From: Phymorhynchus buccinoides
Taxonomy: Eukaryota; Mollusca; Gastropoda; Neogastropoda; Raphitomidae
Assembly (NCBI GenBank): GCA_017654935.2
Contig: CM065682.1
Location: forward strand, 40,579,966-40,643,965
DNA length: 64,000 nucleotides
Direction: 5' to 3'
The translations under genes were made by a program, and so were the position numbers. A model generated the notes under the pieces. That model saw only the letters and a list, made by a program, of their open reading frames with translations, did not search any database and was not told where the DNA came from. Positions 35,881 through 48,800 of this stretch are shown here, piece by piece (position 1 is the first letter of the stretch; every line of letters starts with the position of its first letter).

Positions 35881-37793
35881 GTAGCTTAGAAAGTCCAAAA
35901 TAAGTATTTACTTAATGAATTACACACATTAAAAGTGATAAATCCATGCATTCTTTCACTCACTCGTTAATTCATTCAGTCGTCCTATCTTTCCTTCTGT
36001 CATTTGGTAGTTCATCCTCACTTCCCCCATCTCTCTCTCTCTCTCGCTCTCTCTTTCTCTCTCTCCCTCTCTGTCTCTTCCCCCCTCTCCTTGTCTGGAG
36101 ATGCACTGGCCTCGCCTCTCCTTGGTGGGGGCTGTTGGATGCGTTCTGGTTTATGAGTTGTTTTTTTTGGTGGGCTCTGCAGCCATGAAAAACGTGCAGG
36201 TACACCCATGGGAACATTTCACAAGGACTCCTTTGCATCGTATTGGATGGTCACAAGCCGGGAGTAGCTATGTGCCTCTGTATACCTAATGTGTGCCTGT
36301 TCACCAGTAACACACACGGACTTTCAGGGCTGGAGCAGGGTTGCTCTCGTGTTGATAGGGCAGGCGTGGTTGGTGCATATCTGGGTCCTATCAGCACCTT
36401 CGGTGTTTATTTTTCATTTCTTTGTATTTCCTGTCTCTGTCTGTCAGTGTCTGTCTGTCTCTCTCTCTCAGTCTCTGTCTGTCTGTGTGTGTATCTCTCT
36501 CAGTCTATCTGTCTCTCTCTCTGTATTATATATATCATTCCAAATAATTGTCTGAATCTATTTTAATATAATACATATACAAGGAACCAGTCTGAGCATT
36601 TTAACCGTTATTTAATCGATAATGTGAATAGAGAATATAAAATTAACGCTGTTCTTTCGTCCATGTATTTTTTTTTATAAATTGCAATACAAATCGTTTT
36701 CAGCGGTTCTCGAGATTTTCTTTATAAAAAGAAAAAATAATATTTTTTGGGCAGTTACAACCGTTAAAACTGGGTCGTCAATTGAATTGAGTCAATGGTC
36801 ATCAAGCTTGAGGAAAAAGACATTATTTGCATTAAAACGCAATAAGTATATGTCCATTAGTTTAAGATATGGCAATTTAAAGATATTTAAGATAATTCTA
36901 ACGGTTTTAACGGTTATCTTGAAATAAAATCAGTACTTTATAACGAAACTTTACAGTCATTCAATGGCACAATCTCGATTAGTAAACAGGTTTTTAATAT
37001 TATGATTAAATTACAAGAGAAAGCCAAAAACACTATGTTGGTAGTTTAATCCGTTAAAAACGGTTATTTACAGCCATATTATACCTAGCTATTATCTGAG
37101 ATAACGAGCATCATCCTTGATACATTGAACTAGTCACTCCCTGTTTGAATTTTATCATAAGCAGTTGAAGAGTTGTTGCTGAATAGATAAAAAGACGCTT
37201 TGGGTCTCTCAGACTGGTACAAAAGCCCACACCCCGATTCTAAAGTACTGTCTCCCTTATATGGCTTGTCACAGATGAACAAGAACAGGGTGAATGACAT
37301 CTATGATAACAGCAAAGGCGAAAAGAACAAAAAACAAAACAATAAACCACAGTTTTATGGAGTTTTTTAAATTAAAAATACCTCTGTCATCTTAAGCTCA
37401 AATACAGACGCCAAAGAAGGAAATCTCGATTTAACCACCCCTCTTTCTATTATGAATCCTTTCTAAATATTTAAGGGTACAAAGTACCTTTGTTTGGTGT
37501 CTGCTGGTAGTTTGATTCGTTATTTACATAACGGAAGAGAAAAAACGAAAATAAGACGAAAATCGAAGTTTTTACGGTTATCTAACTAACCCTACCCTCA
37601 AAATGAAAATACAGACGCCAAAGAAGGAAAAATAGGTCATAAAAACCCTTCTAGACATGTGTAGCCCTCATTTAAAAAAAGGCAAACATCCGGCTTTCGA
37701 TTTTAATCATAAAAACGCTTCAGAAAATCATAGTGGCCACCCCCCCCCCCGTCGGGGTGAGGGTTCACTTCTATGGCATTGCGGTCTATTAGG

Positions 37794-38467
37794 TATGTAT
37801 GTATCCTAACACAGTAACAAGCACAAACTATCACCAAACATTTTCTTTTGTACTCCCAGATCTTGAAGAAAAACATTGGCAAGATCCAATTATGGATACA
37901 AACACCAACAGATCTGTCTGTTTCTCTGTCTGTCTATTGATATGAGTCAGTGTGTGTTTGTGAACAATCTTCCACTTCATTGCGCCTAAACTACTGAACC
38001 AATCTTACCAAAACTTGGCAGAATGGTTGCTTAGGCTGCATAGATACTGCCTGTGGTGTCAGATTTATCATATGGCAAGCCACATCAACGTAATCCATAT
38101 GAATTAGATTTGAATATTACAAAGATACTGATTCTTAACTCCCTTCATCTGGTGTCATTCCTTCATACATAATGCAATTTTAGTGCAATGGTTGGTTGTG
38201 TCTTTTTGCTTAGCCAACTACCTCAATGCAAAGCAGTGGCGAATTGGTATGGTGTCTGTTTTTTTACTCCCACTTCTGCAAGGAGTACATTGTAAAAGGA
38301 ATGAGAGCCTGTGTGCTTCTCTGTGTGTCGACCTTTATACATTGTATTCCAAGCTCTATGTCAGGTCAGGTAATGAGGGCAACTAGGCCTCGCGGCCTCT
38401 GAAGTGCCCTTTCAATATAGTTTTTGTAGTATTGAGCACAGCTGTGACGGTTTTTGATGACACAATC
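37794..38467. other. Intergenic stretch beside the CR1-like element
   Basis: I see no exon. The part nearest 38468 is probably the 3' untranslated tail of the minus-strand CR1-like element, but I could not define its end. Text such as AAACTACTGAACCAATCTTA (near 37988) resembles other degenerate repeats in the window. Confidence 0.45.
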
Positions 38468-39800
38468 AGTCATGTTGGTATCTCAATTCTGTCAATTTAG
38501 GGTCTTTGTCCAGGTGGTTTTTAAACTGGTTAAGGTTTGGTGCAAGCTTGATTTGTGCAGAGAGGTTATTCCAATACTTGGCAACTCTGTTAGCAAAAAA
38601 ATGTTTTCTAATGTTAGTTCTGCTGTATTGTATTAGTATTTTTAATTCACAGCTTCTAGTTTTCGAATAGTTCGAGAGCTGAAACAATCTTTTGTTAGTA
38701 AAGTCAGTATTGTTAAAATTTTTATAAACATTTATCAGGTCTCCTCGCAGCCTCCTGTATTTCAAGGATGGCAAATCCAGCCTGCGCAGCCTTTCACCAT
38801 AGTCTTTATCTCCAAGAGATTTTATCAGTTTGGTAGCTCTCCTCTGGCATCTTTCGATTGACACAGACTGTCTTTTGAGATATGGGTTCCAAATTTGATT
38901 CCCATATTCTAAATGTGGTCTCACCAAGCTTTTATACAGGTTTATAAACACATTATTTTTTATTCCTGAAAAAGTCCTCCTAATCAGCCCCAGCATTCTA
39001 TTTGCCTTGCCAACAGCTGTTGTGATATGTTTGTCAAACTTAAGATTAGGATCAAAGATCACCCCTAAGTCTTTTTCTTCTGTGCATGTCTCTAATTTAT
39101 GTCTATTTGTGCCATGAGTTATTTCATATTCCCTCTGTGGATTTTTTAATCCTAAATGCATAACTTTACATTTGGCAGCATTGAAATACAATTTCCACTT
39201 CTCAGACCATTCAATAAGCTTATTTATATCTTTTTGTATTATGTCCGATTCATGAGAAGAATTATAAATTTTAGTGTCATCTGCGAATACTTTGCAAACA
39301 CTTTCAACTTGGTCAGGCAAATCATTTATAAAAATAGTAAATAAAATAGGTCCCAAAATACTCCCTTGAGGGATGCCACTCAAAATGTCCGTGTTTGATG
39401 AATATTTATCCCCCACCTTTACTTTCTGTTTTCTACCTGTTAAAAAGTCTCCCACCCACAGCAAAATATTTCCCGTTATGCCGTATGATTTTAGTTTCAA
39501 AAGTAGTCTTTGGTGAGGTACAGAGTCGAACGCTTTTCGAAAGTCTAAATAAATTATATCAAATGCTTCTTTTTGTTCAATAAATTTAGTAAAATCGTCC
39601 ATAACCTCGACTAACTGTGTCATGCAAGACCTGCCACTCCTAAAGCCATGTTGACAATCTGAATACAAATTAAAATCTGTCATATGGTTTACTATAGTGT
39701 CTCTTATAAATTGCTCTAAAATCTTACATACTATACAAGTTAAGCTGACTGGTCTGTAGTTACCAGGGTTAGTTTTAGTACCTTTTTTAAAAATAACACT
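38468..39800 (-). mobile_element. CR1-like non-LTR retrotransposon, 5'-truncated, open RT frame
   Basis: The minus-strand frame runs from about 39800 (reading FKKGTKTNPGNYRPVSLT) to the stop near 38468. From the first Met (39683) it is 405 aa. Reverse transcriptase blocks: QHGFRSGRSC, YLDFRKAFDSVPH (motif A, 45-57), SGIPQGSILGPILF (102-115), KVFADDTKIY (YxDD-type box FADD, 133-136), KDLGVIFDPNLKFDKHI and LVRPHLEYGNQIW. A C-terminal FANRVAKYWNNLS block is typical of CR1/Jockey-group elements. The endonuclease domain is absent; the truncation is near 39800. The surviving frame has no stop or frameshift, suggesting a young insertion. It belongs to a different family from the L2-like copy at 2703. 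Confidence 0.9.
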
Positions 39801-40065
39801 TCAACTATTGAATCAACCATAATAAAAACTGGCATAATTGTTCCCAATATCCCAACCATGTCACCCCTTATATCTGTTTAACCAAAGATCCAATATTAAT
39901 ATATATAAAAATAGAGCGCGTATCAATCAAGGGAAAGTCATTTGGTCAAGGAAAAGTGTGAACTGTCTGGAATGGGTTATTTCCTATCCAACTCTTTTCT
40001 CTCTCTCAACTGGAAGAACATGTTCATAGCAAGCCTGTTCTTTTTTTTGCTTGCAGTTGAGGCAG
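39801..40065. other. Short gene-free stretch beside the CR1-like 5' truncation
   Basis: A/T-rich sequence with nothing I can assign. Confidence 0.5.
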
Positions 40066-40069
40066 TAGT

Positions 40070-40990
40070 TTGTGAACTTCTGAAGATTTTGTCAATGGTA
40101 AATTACCCAAACCAGAATTTTGCGAACTGCTGCAGAAAATGGCATTATATTTTGTTAGTGGTATATGACCAAAAGCTGAGGAGTAATATGATGAAATATG
40201 TGGAGGATTATTGTACCACACAAAAACATGTTTCTCCTGGTAATGTTTTGTGAGCTGCAGCAAAGAATCGGATAAAATTTTGTACAGTGGTTGTACAAAG
40301 ACGCTGCTGATAATGTTCCTGGCACTTCTGTGGAGTAACATGATGAAATTTGCAGAGGGTCAGGGTATCATCCAAAAACGTTCGACTGTCTGTGTCACAA
40401 AACTCTCTGAAAGACAGAGCGAGTGTGAGGTGCCTGGTCAAGCCATTACTCAATGAACAGTCATACAAATAAAAACAGAAGCATGAAATAAGAATTGGAT
40501 AATATAATCTTTTTTTTTTTAATCTACAAAATGCAAAACGAACAAATCAAACAAACGCGCACTTAAAATAAAAGTAATATGATGAAAATAAATATAAAAA
40601 AGTGGTTATTCTAACCTAGGTAATAATTGAACAAAATAAAAGTTATTTGAAGAAACAGATTCACTTCACTACACACAACCTTCCACCACCATGGTCCACA
40701 GCGCACTGAAATATCAGTCAACTTTTCCTGCCAAAAAAACCTCTGACGCCCTCACACAAGCCACAAACAGGCAGCCAAGTCTCAATCAGTCACACTCACG
40801 TGCATAACCATACATCTCGCATATACTACTCAAAATTAAAAAAAAATCACACTTGTGACAGTCTGGGAAATATATTTTGAGAACTGCTGCATAAAATAAT
40901 TTCTGATTTTGTACAATTTATTTATTACGTGAACAGGTTCTGTCCAATTAAGTAGCATGAAATTTGTGGATGGTTAAGGCATCATATATG
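40070..40990 (+). repeat. Diverged repeats related to 22100-22480
   Basis: GCGAACTGCTGCAGAAAATG (near 40120), TTGTGAGCTGCAGCAAAGAA (near 40248) and TTGAGAACTGCTGCATAAAA (near 40877) head units ending in ATGATGAAAT or ATGAAATTTGTGGA. The spacing of the first two is about 130 bp, as in TYW3 intron 5. The region between the second and third unit (40400-40860) holds nothing I recognise. Confidence 0.5.
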
Positions 40991-41070
40991 TGACACCCTT
41001 GTTTGTTTTCTGCGCGTATGTAATTCTATAAATTCATATTTCAACCTGTCTTTATCACAATACCTACTTT

Positions 41071-41300
41071 GCTACCTTTATGTTCAATTATGTATGTGTA
41101 ATTTTATGCCTTGCCATGTTTGTATTCTATGTTCGTATATGTACAAAGGTGCTACCTTTATGTTCAAATCTGTATGTGTAATATCATGCCTTGCCATGTT
41201 TGTATTCTATGTTCGTATATGTACCAAGGACAGATTGGAAGACTAGGCGTTGCCTAAAATCTTTATCCTTGAAAAATAAAGTTAAAGTTTTCAAGTTTTC
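41071..41300 (+). mobile_element. LINE 3' tail with an internal 80 bp duplication
   Basis: A unit starting GCTACCTTTATGTTCAA and ending TATATGTAC(A/C)AAGG occurs twice in tandem (41071-41150 and 41151-41228). It is followed by TTGGAAGACTAGGCGTTGCC and ATCCTTGAAAAATAAAGTTA, which look like a non-LTR element 3' end with polyadenylation-type AATAAA. No RT coding is attached. Confidence 0.5.
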
Positions 41301-42838
41301 TTTCTTTTTAATTGATAATGAATTGCAAGAGCCTTCAACATGCTGGAGTGTTGTCTTGGCAGAACGAACATGTTGGGTCATTAACGCATTTATTGGTAAT
41401 GAATGTTTTAGTATGCCACTATGGTTGTTTTTCCCCCTATCTAGTTAGTAATGTACATGAATCAGCTTATTTCTTCTGCTCTCCCAATCATTGCCTTTGT
41501 CAAGGTTATATTTTTACCTTTCTCTGTCTGTCTGATTGTGTGTTGAAAAAGTTGAGAACTAATTCTGTTGAATGTTTGTGAAGGTTCAGGGATGAAACTT
41601 CAGAAGAATGATTCTTTTTACTTTTGGATTTTTTGCTATAGATCAGATAATGTAAAACACTTAACAAATTTTGATATAACTTTGTCATGTTATATGGTTA
41701 TAACAGGGTCATATTAAAAATAATCACAAGATGTTGGTTTATTATTGAAAATCAATATTTTTATTTTTTATTTTATTTATTAAAAAAGCCTTTTGTTTTA
41801 CTTGTGCAAGACAAGCAATGGAATTCAACTTGGGCATGTAAACCATGAGTGACATAGTGTTATGTCTCATTTTTTCCCTCAGCTTTGATATTTCCCTCAA
41901 GTGAGCTAGAAAAAAAAAGATTTTCATGTTTCCCGGTGTTTGAATGCGTTATTATCTTATTTGTTGATAATAAGGTATACATGTCTTCTTCCAGTTTAAC
42001 AGTTGCTGTAGTATTCTAGCCATTCGAATTTATTAATGAACATCTGATTTTCATTGTTTTATTTTGTTGATAGGAAGTTAGGATATCTAGGCCACGTTCA
42101 AACATGAAGGTCATTGGTCAAAGGTCAAGGTCACTGGAGATGAAATACTGCTGCACAGCTGGGGTTTTTTTAAGGTTAAAAAAACAAGGTTGTCTCCCTT
42201 ACATTGTAACCTAAGTCCAAATTCAGTCAACACATAAAACTTGATTTTCAGTCTGCATGTGATATGTAAAAAAAGACACAATGACACACAACCACCTTCG
42301 GGAAGTTGAAAAACACAAGAACACCTCAGATGATTAGTTGGATAAAGAAGCAAAATGAAAGACTTATTTTTGCTTTGTCTTATTTCTAAGAATACTCTTG
42401 GATTTAACATTCAACTAACAAATGCTGTAAATATATTTTTTTAACTTTATTTTATTTTATTTTTAACCACAGTATTTCATTGTGACAAGTTACCAAAGAA
42501 ATTGATACATTATTTATTTAAAAACTGACTGAAAATTAAACTCCGTCATTTTATGGTTTTCTTATGATTCACACAAAACTTGGGTAACCCCCTTCCTGTC
42601 TCCTCTCTGTTTCTCTCTCTCTCTCTCTCATGCAAACAAGAAATTTAAAAATAAAATCACATTCTCACGAAATAAGATATATTTAATGTACATTTAAAAA
42701 CACAAAACTATCACAAACACACACGCAATCTCAGCTCACAAACTTCAAGAAACATATCAATTTGTTTGTATACCAATGTTTACTCACATAAATGATAAAC
42801 CTATGACACATACAACAAGCGAACAAAACTTGACATCA
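41300..42838. other. MRPL10 3' flank, no gene seen
   Basis: A/T-rich DNA. An AAGGTCA cluster (GGTCATTGGTCAAAGGTCAA then GGTCACTGG) lies at 42109-42137. Short CT (42612-42629) is present. I see no exon. Confidence 0.5.
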
Positions 42839-45800
42839 TCAGCTGTCAGACGATGACAACGATGCAGTGGGTGGAGACGACGATTCGCCTTCCTGCGACT
42901 GCTTGACGTACTGATCTAAGTGCATGGCTAGAACCTGCTGGTGTCGTCCCAGAAGAGAGTGTGTGCGAGAGGCTGATGAACCCAGGATGGTGACAAGCTC
43001 TCCTCGAAGAATGTCCAGGGACGGCAGCTTGGCGCACTTCATCATGGCTTCTCTGCTCAGGAGGTAGTTATCCACACGGCCACCTGTACACAAATAATGA
43101 TAAGAACAATATCATCATCATCATCATCACAAACTTTTAAAAGAATACAAAGCTAATGTGTGCAACAGCGAATTCACGGAGTGTTTCTTTCAATCTCATA
43201 CATACACACACTCACACAAACGTATGCAAACACATACGCACACACACACACAAACGCGAGTACTACACAGGAAGTAGTAAAGTGGTATAGAACTGCTTAT
43301 TCCAAACAGAAAGTGTCACATTCTTTGTGCCATGAGCGAAAAAAACCCAACATATTTTGTCGCCCCTTTCAGGCATCAGAACAGTCTGAAGTCCAATCCT
43401 CTGAAAACTGCGGTAAAGGACCACCAAGGCCCTAGACTGAAGAGGGACAACACTGAAATGAGTTCCCAACACCACCAAAAAGGCTTAAATATAGCGATAA
43501 ATCACTTAAAAAAGCTATTTAACAGAAAAAGATAACACTGAATAAAAAGGCAAAACCTCTGACAAGAGAAGCCAATCCTCTGTTAGAAATTCTTAATCCT
43601 CTGAGATTAGCAGATCCTCTGACAATTCTGATGCCTGCCTTTGCATTATAAATCTTGGAACTACAACTGAAGAACACACCTCTTCTATTCTCCTCCGTTG
43701 CAAAAATAATATCTAAACAGGCACTCACCCAGAAGTATGAGGTCAGGGATTTTACGAAGAGTCTTCACAAGATCTTGAAGTTGAGGTTCCTCACTGATCA
43801 CGTACAGATTATGGCCAATGAGAAAAGGGCTCAAGTTGACCAGAGGAGAATCTTCTATTGCACGTCTGCCAAAAAACAAAGAGAAAAGAATCAAGTCAGG
43901 TGTGAGCAGATACACTTTGATGAGTGGATTTTAGTTTTGTCCGAATTTATATCAAATGTATTTAAAAGCTGTACATATAAACAAACATGCTTCTCAGTTT
44001 CAGGAGTGAACTGAGAACTAATTTTCAAGTATTTTATGTTCTCAACGTAAATCAACCCAAACCAGAGATTCAGATTGTTTTCAGACTTCGTGGGTCATAT
44101 GACCCCTGGCTGCCCAAAAAGTGGGGTCAATTTTCAAAATGATGGGCCATTTATGCGGTGCAATGGTTTCATCATTAAACATGATCAATGTGTGTGTGTT
44201 TGTGTGCATGCAAAAATGTGCATGTAACAACAAAACGAACATACTTGATTTATCTAGCAAAAAGACTAGATGTTAATATAGATACCTTGGAAAAAGCCAA
44301 AGGGACAGCTTTTTTTAAAGATTTAGATTTTTCTCTTCTTGTGTCTGAAGAATCAAGTTTCTTGTACTATGAACTCTTCATAGAAATAGGCCTTCCCTCC
44401 CCCTAACCCCAAAGTATCACAGGCATGGGAATTGTCAGAGACAAAAAACTCTGAAAAGCCCCCCAATTGAAGTATTTAGTAACAAAAACGAAGTATTTAG
44501 TAACAATTTAAATTTTTTCCCCGCGGAAATCCGCGAACAATTCCCATGCCTGTTCATTATTGGCCACACTTTTTTTTCTGAGAAGACAGACAGAGAAGAA
44601 GAGGAGAGGTGGTGGTGGTGGGGACTTGTTAGTGACCTTGTAGTGGGAGAGTAATGACATGTCAAATAAGCAGTCATTGTATGCCAGGCTTTTCTGCTTC
44701 AAGTCACAGAGGCACATTAATCACTCTCACTATCAGTTGCCAGCCATACACAGTGGCTGTGGAATGGGATGCGCTTTAAGGGCGCAACACAACGTGTTGA
44801 TATGCACCATAATTAAACAAGCGCGAAATCGCAATAGTTTGTGGCACGCGGTCTATTTTTACCACTCCAATCATGAGTTACCTCCCCTGGCTTTTCAATA
44901 ATTTTAATCTGTAAACCAGAATCTTATCTCTGCACCATTTCGTAACTTTTTATATCTTTTGGAAAACATTTAAAACTATGTATCCTACTTATACTCATCA
45001 AAAGAAGCACTGCATACTCGTCGTGTCTGTTGTAGTGTCTGTATTACATATGTTTATTACATCATTTTAAAGAGCGGCCAGAAGCGTAGCCTCGATTTGA
45101 AGTGCGACAATTTTGTCAAAATGTGCGACAATTTTGGACCGACAGACCGACTGACCGACAAAGTGAGTTATAGGTTTGTGGCTTGAGCCACAAACAAAAA
45201 TACAGGTCAATGACGTGGGAGCACTGACAATCTGAAGCTCTGCCAAACTGAAATTCAGAAATTGATATGTTACTCTTTAATAAGTACTAAAAATATGAAC
45301 ACAATTCGTGCACGTGCAGCCGTTTTCAAGTTATTCAAGATTAAAATTTGGCCATATTTTGGCAAACATTTGGCCAATCAGTTTAATATTGGGAACGTAG
45401 TATAAGAATGATGTCCTTCAACTTTCTTGAAAATTTCAACGAAATCGGGTGAAAAATAGAAAATTATGTAAATGGAAATCAGTGAAAGTGACACTACCCA
45501 AAATACATAAATTTGAATAAGTTCCAAACTATTTAACATATCATCAACAAACTCCTTTCAGATCTGGACCAGAGTAAGGGCTACCAAATTCTGTAGTTAG
45601 ATTTGTGACGTCACTTCCGGTTTTGGTTATTCTGTGAGCCAAATGAAAGCTGCATGTTTCTAGCTGGAGCACTTCCGGTTCATTTTTTTTTATACTGGAG
45701 ATGTTGGAAATCTATTTGATTGTAAATGCTGAAAATATGAACAAATTCTGTTCAGCCGTTTTTGAGATATCAAGATTAAAATGTCACTGATTTCATGGGT

Positions 45801-48800
45801 TTTCAGCTGTATTTTGCCTAAAATTCGGCAAAATCATTTAATATTTCAAATTTCTAATACCCACAGTCATGGTCCTGCAACTTTCCTGAAAATGTCAGCC
45901 AAATCGGACCCCCAAAAAGGGGAAAAAAAAGAAAAAGAAGAAGAATTTTTACAAAAATGAATGCAATAGTATTCTCCCTAGAGAGAATCCTAATTAAAAC
46001 CCAACTCAGGCACAAAACACAAACATCAACAAGTACGTACAAATAAAAAACAGTTCAAGCTTCATCATCAGTCAAGTGAAGCCAACGTACATAACACAAA
46101 ACAATGTACAACACTAGGCTAAGTTTACCTCATAAGCGAGTTGTTGAAGTTGCGAAGGCGCAGGCCTTTCTTCAACAGCTTGTTGCGAGCAGCCTTTTTC
46201 TGCTCTGCGCTCATTGGCAGAGCCTGGCACACGGCCAACATGCGGTGCTCGTTCAACATCTCCTTGCATTTCTTCAGCATAAATTCCTCGTAGGGGTTCA
46301 CCTGCACACAAGAGAAATTTGACAAAAAGATGAATTTGACACCTGCAAACAAGACAAATTTGACAAAAACAAAAGAATGAATTTGATACAAGAGAAATTT
46401 GACAAAAAGATGAATTTGACACCTGAACAGAAGAAAAATTTGACACCTGCACACAAGAAAAATTTGACAAAAATAAAAAGATGAATTTGACACCTGCACA
46501 CAAGAGAAATTTGACCAAAAGATGAATTTGACACCTACACACAAGACAAATCAGCCAAAAATAGGAATTTGATAAAATCTGCACAAGACAAATTTGACAA
46601 TAATATGAATTTGACACCTGCACACAAGACAAATTTGACAATAATATGAATTTGAAACCTACACACAAGACAAATTTGACAAAAATAGGAATTTGATAAC
46701 TGCACACAAGACAAAAAGATGAATTTGACACCTACAAACAAGACAAATTTAACAAAAAGATGAATTTGACACCTGCAAACAAGACAAATTTGACAAAAAC
46801 AAAAGGATGAATTCGACACCTGTACACAAGACAAATTTGACAAAAAGATGAATTTGACACAGGTCTGCACAGAAGACAAATTTGACAAAATGATGAATTT
46901 GACAAACTTCGTCAAAATTTCAATGTTCTGCCAAAAAACAAAAGGTGCCAAAGTGATGTCAGGTTACAGGCACACAAATAAATATGTGTGGTGCATGTGT
47001 GTGTGTGCGTGTGCGTGTGTGTGCGCGCATTTAAAAAAGTAGGGTAAATAGTGGGGTGGGTTAGTATTACTGCATGAATACATGTATCAAGTTAACCCCC
47101 AAATTCTAAACAGCTATCTCACTGAAATCCAATTTTTACACGTGAAACATATCCATATTAATTATTATACAAATGTATGCATCCATTGGCTCATTTACAA
47201 AATTTCCCATACCCACACATGTGAACTTACAGGTATTCAGAATGTACCATTACAGACTCAACAACAGCATTGCATTTGCATAATTAAGTTATGCCTGATG
47301 AGTGGATATGTTTCCAACACTTGTAACAATGCAGTCTAAAATGTCCTTACACGTCACAAGAACTACAACTACACATATAATAAACTGATGAGCATGGACG
47401 CGCACACAGACAGACAAGCACACACACATACAACTAGATAAGTAGATTATACATTATTGGTAAAATCTATCACCTTCACAGCTGAAATCGGTATATTGTT
47501 GCACAATGAAAAAGTTTAGTTAAAATTGTAAAGATTAAACCCTAAATTAAAACAACAACAACAACAACAAAAACCACGCATACAAAAGATTTCACACACA
47601 CATTATTTTTGCACTTATTTTCTTTTTCAATTGTGTATAGACGCAAACTTACTTCATGCAAACTGTCTAGAATTTTAGCTCTTCTTCGGTCACAGACTTC
47701 CATATGGGAAAGGGGCTCAGGTAGAATGATAGGTTGAGTGATGGCTTCAAACAACCGCCGAGGATCATGGCGAGGCCTCGGTTTCTGAATGTTTACTTTC
47801 CCTCTACATCGCACTTGCTGAAACTGAGGCAGGAAGAGGCGACCTGAAAATGCCAAACAAATCTTTGTAACTCTTGCTGTAAAAAGTGTAATTATAATTA
47901 ATAATTAGCAAACTCACATAAAGACACACACAGTGACACAAACACACATAATTGATAATTAACAAACGCAAACAGTGGTCACACATACACAGTGACACGC
48001 ACACACACAGAGCTCAGTGTCGAAAAGAGTACTTATACAGTTATATTTTTAAAATTTCAAGTGTATCTAAATGGGCAAAAGTAAAAATTAAGCCCCTGCC
48101 TGCATTCCTGTGCATCTTGGCTGTTCTAAATCTAGTAAATGTGCTAACAAGTATTGAAGTCAGAGTGCTCAAGGTGCAAAGTGGGAATGTAGTTTCATTT
48201 TCTCCCAGTCCCATTAATTTTTTCTTAAATAGAACATTGCTAAGAAGCATCATTTTGCTTTGCTCCAGTAAGAGATGGGGTTAGTATTAGATTAGGGTTA
48301 TTTCCATGAGAGGGATTGTTGTACATTATAATCAGGTACTGTAAATCTCAACTCTTTCTTCTTTTTTTGATTGGGGATGTTTATTCTGCCACACGCCCAG
48401 AGTCTTCGCTTAGACTGTAAATTGGTGCACAGGATGCATGCCTTGTGAGTTCGTGTCATCCATTCCACCAGCACAACACGGCCTACTCCTACTGAATAGT
48501 GGAATGGGCTTTAACACATGCGCAATATATTGTGCATGCGGTCGCAAACGGGACCTCAGTTTAAGATCTCATCCGAAGGACCAGGAAATAGGAGTAAAGT
48601 ATCTTTCCCAAGGATACAACACAGCGAATGGAGCTGGGTTCGAACCAGCGCACTGGGAAACCCGTTGGGTTACGAGTGGCGACTCTAACCAACAACACCA
48701 CGGCGCCTCCTCATTCATTCAAACTACACAAATGATTTGGCTGTCCATTTTGTCATTTATTGATTTATCTCCCCTCTCCCCTGTCTTCATACAGGAAACA

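Noticed and set aside
36101..36289. 62-codon frame with a hydrophobic segment resembling a signal anchor
   Set aside because: No splice context, homology or conserved motif, and it lies within the repeat-filled 6 kb block.
46114..46951. Minus-strand frames of 138-205 codons with repeated CQI-type text
   Set aside because: Most of their length is the 41 bp minisatellite; only 46301-46129 is real, as MRPL10 exon 3.
48640..48712. tRNA gene on the minus strand
   Set aside because: Same reason: it is the head of a SINE whose body recurs at 30791-31090.
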